Below are positions 6,035-11,412 of a stretch of DNA of 11,412 bases, one piece after another. The notes beneath the pieces are model-generated. The model was not told the DNA's origin. It ran no database searches and saw nothing but the letters and a program-made list of their open reading frames with translations. The first letter of the stretch is position 1. Each line of letters begins with the position of its first letter. The stretch is taken from contig CAYHZL010000117.1 in NCBI GenBank assembly GCA_964361075.1, positions 1-11,412 of the forward strand, read 5' to 3'. Source of the DNA: CAYHZL01 sp964361075. Lineage in GTDB: Bacteria > Bacteroidota > Ignavibacteria > UBA10030 > UBA8401. Both the position numbers and the translations under genes were made by a program.

Positions 6035-9000
6035 TTAAATTTTTTTGAGTGAGTAGTTATATTTCCGTTTAATAATTTTTAAGAGAAAATACATAATCAG
6101 TAATAATGCAATCGCTAACGAGCCGAACATTGCTATCGCAGTGGTTGACCACAAACTTGTAACATTCACACCGAACGAAAATTGATCTCCCGCAACTAAC
6201 TCCACCGAGTGCTTGCCGGTTGGAAGGAAAATGGTGTAGCAATCGTTTCCCTTCATCACTGTAAATTGATAGGGAACACCGTCCACAGTAACTGAAGAAG
6301 GTGCAGCAGAAAGAGTAACCAATGTGCGCGTTTCCGATTCATACACAAATGCAACTTGTCTCATCCCGTACGTGATGCTGTGCAATATTCCCGTGATGGA
6401 AAGAATTTTTGTATTCAATTGAGAAGTTGAAAACGATCCTGTTCCTTCATTGGAAATGAGCATGTGGTGAGTGCCAGCCGGAATAAGAAACATATTGGTG
6501 CGGAACGGAGAGAGAACAACGCCGTCAATAGTTACTTGTGTTATTTCTTTCGGCATTCGTACTACAAAATGATAAGGAGAAGAAAATTCGTAACTCGAAT
6601 TTTTATTTTTGTACCGAACGCCGGAGGCGGATGCGTTTGCAAGAAAATTCATATCCTGAGGATTGATACTGGATTCCGAATACAACGTAAAGCGATCAGC
6701 GCCGAGAGAGGCAGATTGAATTAATTGAAAACTTTCAGTACCGGTTTGAATGAGTGTTGGAAACGGAGTGATAGTTTCTTTTTTTCTAAACGAAAGAATA
6801 TTGAGATCGAGCATTAATTTTTTTGGATCATCCACCAATTGCTGATACTGTTTTCCAATGTCAATATATCGTACTGGTGATGTTGACCATTTATTTTCAG
6901 GATCTTCAATCTGAAGTATAAATCCAAATTCTTTTTGGAGTTGAAGAACCGAATGTATATCGGCGCCGATATATTCGCGCAGTTCCGGAGATCCCACACC
7001 ATCCATTGCAGTAACAATAGTTTGGAAACCTTTTTTTGACTCTGCAATCGGGAGAAGCGCGGTCAGAATTTTTTTATACACATCGCGCAGTTGTGCAACA
7101 CGATATGCAACAATTGTATTCTTTACATCGGGATGCGTTCTCCAAAAAAATTGCGACTGTGGATCAAAAATCTTGGTAAGATCAATATTGTATTTTGATT
7201 TAATTTCTCGCTGTGCCGAAGGATGCATCGGAGTAAAAAATTTTGCATCTTCAAAACCTCTTCCTGCTTCAAAATATACTTCCGCAATATTTACTCCATC
7301 CCAATCAAATTGATTGAGGAACGCCGTGTATTTTTTAATCATTGCATCTACACAACGATCATCAGTGAGTGAAACGGGATACCGCCACGATGGACGAATA
7401 TCTTCATTCTTATAATTTTTTTCCCGCCATTCGGGATGTTCAAGCCAAAATCTCTGACTCACCTGCGGAGGTTCGAGCCATGCATATACTAAAATGCCAT
7501 TTGCATGTGCGAGACGAATCAATCGCTCGTAATCGTATGTATATTTTGGATACTCGTGCCATCCTGCGGCGTGAATAATGCGAATACCTTGATGCACCCA
7601 TTGTTTTACGAGTTGTTCAATGCTGTAGGTATGACGAAAACCGGGATCAAAATACACCTCAAGATTTTCCCGACGGACAATAGGACGGACGTTGAAATAT
7701 TTTCTGACGTACTCAAGCAAATACGGATAGAGACTGTATCCTTGTTGAGAGTACGGATCGAATCGAGAATTAATATAGATCACTTTTCCGTTGCCGAATT
7801 TTTTTCCGATCACCATCGGCGCTTCGGTGATTTCATCGTAACAAAAAACTTCATCTAATTGGTCTGGTTCAAATTTATTGACTAATTCCGTGTAGCGCCA
7901 CGTGATATGTTCTTCGGGAAAATATTTATCGCGAATGGTATTGACTCGCAGTCGTGAGTTTGTAAATGCAATGCCTAACTCTTGTGCGAGTTCATTTTTT
8001 GTGTCGGTGATAATGTTTCCGCCATTCGAAACAAATTTTGTAATGTTGGTAAACTCTTCCTGACTCAATGAATCTATGAATGCAAAAGGCGCGATAAGAA
8101 CATTGTAGTGCGAGAGAGTGATTGGTTGTCCGACAAAAATTGTATCAACAGGAATGTTGACACTTTGAAAAACGGCGGCAAGCGATGCCTGATCGTGAAA
8201 CGCTGCGCCACGGGAATGATGATTCCATAAAATGGCTACTCTGGCTTCACTCCATTGATCATCAGAGGGAAAAATATTTTCATAGACACGTTCGGCAGTA
8301 TGCACAACACTTTGCAATGTTGTAACGGGCTTCTCACGGAATTCAACCGGTTCAGCTTTATAAAATTCTCCCGGTTCCAACTGAATTGTTTTCTTTATTG
8401 AACCTTTCAGACGATTATCAGAAATTGTTTTCCGAATAATTTCTCCTGTCTCATCATAGTACGCTTCCGATAAATATTGTTCTTCTAAATTTATCGTGTA
8501 GGATTGGCTGCCAGATAAAATTACCCTGTCTCTTGTTTTAACCCAATGAGATTCATCAGCGATATCGATATATGTATAACCGAGTTGTTGAATACCATCA
8601 ACAAGCGCACCGAGAAGATCTAAATTCAAAAACGGATGAAAGAAGAACGATGCGAAACCATCGCGGACATTGAGATTTGCTTTTGCATTGTTCAGAATAT
8701 TTTGAACATACACCATGCTTGCATTTTTATCCGGGTTCAAAGGAATGTATCCTAAATTTTCAGGATAAATTTTTTGCCCGAAAAGATCTTTGTTGATGAT
8801 GTATGGAAAATATTGACTGTAATCGAAATCTTCGATTGAAAGTCGTTGCTCCATCGTAGAGCTGAAATATTTTGCAACGGTTTTGTAGAGTTTGAACGAA
8901 GCAGTATAGTGCGGAGTTTCCCAAATAAGCGGATACAATCCATTTTTCATAAACTCCTGAATTCCCAATTCCAATTTTCGTGCAATCGCTTCTTCGGTTT

Positions 9001-9985
9001 CTCCTTTGATCGGAGAATTAGTGCTTTCATCCCAAAACTCAAAATCGGAAGCGGTCACTCCTTTGTATTGATGTGTTACACCATGCATCGCTAATGTGGC
9101 GCCGTTCTTCACCATATATTTCAGCGCGTCCACAAATTCCGGTTTATCAGATAAACTAACGCGAATGCCTTCGCCCGGATCGACATAAAACGGAATGACC
9201 GAAACAAGAAAAGGAATTTCTTTGCTTGCTAACAAGTCGGCAATGTTTCGTAATTGCTCCGGATTTTCTAACGGACTAACATCTTCAATACGAACGAGTG
9301 CGGAATGGGATTCTTCGTGTTGTTCATTTAAAATATCATGCAACAAGTCGGCAAATAATAAATAGCGATCGGTTTCACTAGCAGAGGCAAAAGGAGAATC
9401 CGCAATATACATCAGGTTCTTTGATCGAACGATGTACGGGATTTCAATTCTTTTCTTTTTTGAAGAGGCGGTTGCAAGAACAGTAACGGCATTTTTTTTA
9501 GCGATGTCGATACTATTGATGTTCGGTTCGTTCTTGGTGAATTGTTTATTGCCGGATTTTACTACATCAAAATTGCTGAGCGAATCAAATTGTGAAACAG
9601 AAAATCCGAAAATCTTTTTGACAGGAAAATCTTTCGAGAATTCTTTGAAGCCGGTATTGATCCAGATGACAGGTTTGGAAGTGGTCAACACATCGCCTGA
9701 AAATTTTGCCGGAGGTTTATTCGTTGAATGAAAACCGATATAAAATGTGTAATCAAAATTTTCTATTTGATGCGAAAAATATTGAGTAACGCCTTCAATG
9801 GTTGTTTCTGTGTTGAAATGTCCGAGAAGAGTTGCTAATTGTCTTCCATCGCCAATTGCAAAATTTTTGAGGTCGGAAGTTCCTTCAACAACAATTAACA
9901 CTTTCTTTAACTTCGCGTCCTGACTTAATCCGACATAAGGATTAATAAAGAGTAGCAGCAGTAAAGAAAAACAGAATTTTCGCAT
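6035..9985 (-). CDS. Membrane-anchored DUF2334 deacetylase-like / glycoside-hydrolase-like fusion protein
   Basis: A 1316-residue envelope protein. Residues 1-22 are a signal peptide (MRKFCFSLLLLLF). Residues 26-130 form a Rossmann-like domain of the kind often preceding DUF2334. Residues 180-480 match DUF2334, a polysaccharide-deacetylase-like fold, with a NodB-type metal triad suggested by Asp235 (RIEDVSP) and His301/His305 (HGVTHQY), plus His450 (FFFHPF). Residues 575-765 resemble the class I amidotransferase-like domain beside some glycosidases. Residues 775-1085 look like a TIM-barrel glycoside hydrolase, with Glu902 (NIAEVYFE) and Glu1027 (QIEDPE) as candidate catalytic acids. Beta-rich domains follow, then one membrane helix at about 1281-1303 and a basic tail, leaving the enzyme domains outside the inner membrane. 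The ATG at 9985 is chosen because 55 residues further upstream in frame are translation of a dispersed repeat. wecB precedes it on the same strand. Polysaccharide processing is inferred; substrate unknown. Confidence 0.85.
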   Translation of the reverse strand: MRKFCFSLLLLLFINPYVGLSQDAKLKKVLIVVEGTSDLKNFAIGDGRQLATLLGHFNTETTIEGVTQYFSHQIENFDYTFYIGFHSTNKPPAKFSGDVLTTSKPVIWINTGFKEFSKDFPVKKIFGFSVSQFDSLSNFDVVKSGNKQFTKNEPNINSIDIAKKNAVTVLATASSKKKRIEIPYIVRSKNLMYIADSPFASASETDRYLLFADLLHDILNEQHEESHSALVRIEDVSPLENPEQLRNIADLLASKEIPFLVSVIPFYVDPGEGIRVSLSDKPEFVDALKYMVKNGATLAMHGVTHQYKGVTASDFEFWDESTNSPIKGETEEAIARKLELGIQEFMKNGLYPLIWETPHYTASFKLYKTVAKYFSSTMEQRLSIEDFDYSQYFPYIINKDLFGQKIYPENLGYIPLNPDKNASMVYVQNILNNAKANLNVRDGFASFFFHPFLNLDLLGALVDGIQQLGYTYIDIADESHWVKTRDRVILSGSQSYTINLEEQYLSEAYYDETGEIIRKTISDNRLKGSIKKTIQLEPGEFYKAEPVEFREKPVTTLQSVVHTAERVYENIFPSDDQWSEARVAILWNHHSRGAAFHDQASLAAVFQSVNIPVDTIFVGQPITLSHYNVLIAPFAFIDSLSQEEFTNITKFVSNGGNIITDTKNELAQELGIAFTNSRLRVNTIRDKYFPEEHITWRYTELVNKFEPDQLDEVFCYDEITEAPMVIGKKFGNGKVIYINSRFDPYSQQGYSLYPYLLEYVRKYFNVRPIVRRENLEVYFDPGFRHTYSIEQLVKQWVHQGIRIIHAAGWHEYPKYTYDYERLIRLAHANGILVYAWLEPPQVSQRFWLEHPEWREKNYKNEDIRPSWRYPVSLTDDRCVDAMIKKYTAFLNQFDWDGVNIAEVYFEAGRGFEDAKFFTPMHPSAQREIKSKYNIDLTKIFDPQSQFFWRTHPDVKNTIVAYRVAQLRDVYKKILTALLPIAESKKGFQTIVTAMDGVGSPELREYIGADIHSVLQLQKEFGFILQIEDPENKWSTSPVRYIDIGKQYQQLVDDPKKLMLDLNILSFRKKETITPFPTLIQTGTESFQLIQSASLGADRFTLYSESSINPQDMNFLANASASGVRYKNKNSSYEFSSPYHFVVRMPKEITQVTIDGVVLSPFRTNMFLIPAGTHHMLISNEGTGSFSTSQLNTKILSITGILHSITYGMRQVAFVYESETRTLVTLSAAPSSVTVDGVPYQFTVMKGNDCYTIFLPTGKHSVELVAGDQFSFGVNVTSLWSTTAIAMFGSLAIALLLIMYFLLKIIKRKYNYSLKKI
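6050..6060 (+). repeat. Extra copy of TGAGTAGTTAT overlapping a gene end
   Basis: TGAGTAGTTAT at 6050-6060 repeats the sequence at 6002-6012 in the same orientation, 48 bp apart. This second copy lies inside the last codons of the minus-strand membrane protein, where it encodes part of the YNYSL tail. The gene end may therefore have been shaped by repeat insertion or recombination. Confidence 0.45.
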
Positions 9986-10009
9986 AAGGGCATCTCTAAA
10001 AACATTGTC

Positions 10010-10120
10010 GTCATTGCGAGCGAAGCGAAGCAATCTTTGTTTCTGTGTGATAGAAATGGATTGTCCCGCTGTACGGGATACAGTAAAGCGGTACTTCGGT
10101 CGTTCCTCCCTCGCAATGAC
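10010..10120. repeat. CATTGCGAG dispersed repeat with 11-bp inverted ends
   Basis: GTCATTGCGAG (10010-10020) and its exact reverse complement (10110-10120) flank 89 bp containing a small hairpin, TCCCG (10064-10068) with CGGGA (10074-10078). The left end continues CGAAGCGAAGCAATC, a form seen as an intergenic repeat in many bacterial genomes. It lies between wecB and the DUF2334 gene, where it may fold in the joint transcript. The minus-strand reading frame happens to be open through it, giving the tell-tale peptide LRFARNDD, so automatic callers may wrongly extend the DUF2334 protein upstream to 10150. Confidence 0.8.
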
Positions 10121-10172
10121 AATTTGTTTAGGTTTTTTAAAGATGCCCATAATATAATAGAGTAGAGTTTTC

Positions 10173-11324
10173 TTAACGTGGGAGAAATGGAGAGAATTTC
10201 TTTTTTGATAATCCGAAATAAAGTTTTATTGCGTGAACAGTTTTTTCAGAAGCGTGTCCATCTCCATACGGATTTGTTGCCGTTGCCATTTTGCGATATT
10301 CGGTTTTATTAGTCAATAATTTTGTAGCAGCAGAAACTATTTTTTTTCTATCGAGACCAACAAGTTTTACAGTGCCATACTTCACGGCTTCCGGACGTTC
10401 CGTAACTGTACGTAAAACGAGAATTGGTTTTCCTAACGATGGTCCTTCTTCTTGCACTCCGCCGGAGTCGGTGATAAGAAGATCAGATTTTGCCATGATG
10501 TTCACAAAATCAAGATAGTCAAGCGGTTCAATAAGAAAAACATTCGGCGATTCACGAAGGATAGGATACACAACATCGCGCACTAATGGATTGAGGTGAA
10601 CCGGGAAGAGAAAATCAATATCAGAAAAATGTTGAGAAAGATCTTTTACCGCTTCGCACGCACCTTTCATTGGTGCGCCCAAATTTTCGCGGCGATGCAT
10701 CGTCAGCAACACGATACGTTTTTTTTCTGCAGCGAGTCTGTTGAGAAGGGGAACAGTGAAGATATGATTTTTATGGACAGCTATTTTGAGCGCGTCAATA
10801 ACCGAATTTCCTGTGATGTAAATTGATTCAACAGGAATATTTTCTTTTTTCAATGCCTTTGCCGATGTTGGCGTAGGAGCAAAATGCAAATCGGTAACAC
10901 AACTTGTGAGGCGCCGGTTTATTTCCTCGGGAAATGGATTTGCTTTATCATTTGTCCGCAATCCTGCTTCTACGTGTCCAACAGGAATGTTACGATAAAA
11001 AGCGGCTAATCCGCCAACAAAGGTTGTAGAAGTATCGCCTTGCACCAACACCATATCCGGTTTTTCTTTCTCCAGAACTTCATCCAGCGCCCCAATTATT
11101 TTTTGAGTAATTGTTGCTAATGTTTGTTTTGCTTGCATGATGTTTAAATCATAATCAGGTGTAATTTTAAATACTGATAAAACCTGATCCAACATTTGTC
11201 GGTGTTGTGCGGTTGCAATAGTAACCACTTTAAAATCGTTGGGGTATTTTTTTAATTCAAGAATGATTGGCGCTAATTTTATAGTATCCGGTCGTGTTCC
11301 AAAAATAACAGCGATTTTTTTCAT
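10173..11324 (-). CDS. wecB: UDP-N-acetylglucosamine 2-epimerase (non-hydrolysing)
   Basis: A 383-residue cytoplasmic enzyme, normal length for the family. It interconverts UDP-GlcNAc and UDP-ManNAc, the entry step to ManNAc-containing surface polysaccharides. Visible motifs are FGTRPDTIK (8-16; family consensus GTRPEAIK, so PD-T is a mild deviation that keeps Arg11 and Lys16), QHRQMLDQ (40-47), QGDTSTTF (95-102, Asp97), GHVEAGLRT (116-124, Glu119), FPEEINRR (131-138), MHRREN (209-214, His210), DSGGVQEE (286-293), RTVTERPEA (305-313) and NPYGDGHA (351-358). These cover the expected substrate-binding and catalytic residues. The ATG at 11324 is preferred over an in-frame TTG at 11342, which adds only six unconserved residues. 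It precedes the DUF2334 gene on the same strand with a 187-bp gap and no obvious terminator, so co-transcription is plausible. The rest of the polysaccharide locus probably lies beyond the right edge. Confidence 0.95.
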   Translation of the reverse strand: MKKIAVIFGTRPDTIKLAPIILELKKYPNDFKVVTIATAQHRQMLDQVLSVFKITPDYDLNIMQAKQTLATITQKIIGALDEVLEKEKPDMVLVQGDTSTTFVGGLAAFYRNIPVGHVEAGLRTNDKANPFPEEINRRLTSCVTDLHFAPTPTSAKALKKENIPVESIYITGNSVIDALKIAVHKNHIFTVPLLNRLAAEKKRIVLLTMHRRENLGAPMKGACEAVKDLSQHFSDIDFLFPVHLNPLVRDVVYPILRESPNVFLIEPLDYLDFVNIMAKSDLLITDSGGVQEEGPSLGKPILVLRTVTERPEAVKYGTVKLVGLDRKKIVSAATKLLTNKTEYRKMATATNPYGDGHASEKTVHAIKLYFGLSKKKFSPFLPR

Positions 11325-11375
11325 GTGCAGAATCTTATTCAATACATTGATGATGAATTAGTTCTCGCTGAAAAA

Positions 11376-11412
11376 GTCATTGCGAGCGAGTGTTTTTTAT
11401 GAGCGAAGCAAT
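11376..11412 (+). repeat. Partial CATTGCGAG repeat at the right edge
   Basis: GTCATTGCGAGCGA (11376-11389) equals the left end of the repeat at 10010-10023 in the same orientation. AGCGAAGCAAT (11402-11412) equals 10024-10034. Between them this copy carries a T-rich stretch of 12 bases absent from the other copy. The element runs off the window. It lies just upstream of wecB, in the zone where its promoter would be expected. Confidence 0.7.

Noticed and set aside
6464..9731. Plus-strand open frames opposite the DUF2334 gene
   Set aside because: They are shadows of a well-conserved long coding sequence on the minus strand and show no family similarity.
9986..10150. Upstream extension of the DUF2334 protein by 55 residues
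   Set aside because: The added peptide is translation of the CATTGCGAG repeat, and a clean signal peptide starts at the ATG at 9985.
11325..11342. TTG start for wecB
   Set aside because: It adds six unconserved residues; the ATG at 11324 gives the family's usual N-terminus.

Overview
The window reads as chromosomal DNA from a Bacteroidota/Ignavibacteria-type (FCB group) bacterium. The clearest evidence is a type IX secretion system (T9SS) type A sorting domain at the end of the first gene, with the NQNYPNPFNPST start typical of Ignavibacteria and relatives. The DNA is AT-rich, most genes lack a strong Shine-Dalgarno, and the gaps between genes are littered with short palindromic repeats. The exact species cannot be read from the sequence.

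Layout. Positions 1-113 hold palindromic intergenic repeats. A rho-independent terminator at 168-202 closes a long minus-strand gene (233-3622) for a secreted arylsulfotransferase-like protein with five choice-of-anchor D repeats and a T9SS sorting domain. A divergent gap of 380 bp separates it from a plus-strand metallophosphoesterase (4003-4704). Next comes an accessory-looking patch: a KilA-N domain gene (4889-5728), then a GxxExxY-family (PD-(D/E)XK-like) gene cut off after 32 codons (5743-5841), then a repeat segment bounded by inverted repeats (about 5839-6011). The right half is a minus-strand pair read right to left: UDP-GlcNAc 2-epimerase wecB (10173-11324), then a 1316-residue membrane-anchored protein (6035-9985) joining a DUF2334 deacetylase-like domain, a glutamine-amidotransferase-like fold and a glycoside-hydrolase-like TIM barrel. 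A 111-bp repeat with inverted ends lies between these two, and another partial copy lies upstream of wecB.

How the genes fit together. wecB plus the deacetylase/hydrolase-like protein suggests a surface or exopolysaccharide locus: UDP-ManNAc supply with envelope-side polysaccharide processing. The arylsulfotransferase is probably exported to the cell surface by T9SS and is independent of that locus. The KilA-N/GxxExxY patch looks acquired and partly decayed.

The most unusual signal is a perfect 32-bp palindrome inside the KilA-N gene (5086-5117). Eighteen of its positions recur, at the same internal spacing, in the leader region of the same gene (4808-4829). This is a candidate autoregulatory site for a protein carrying a DNA-binding domain. 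No CRISPR array, tRNA, rRNA or complete insertion sequence was seen.
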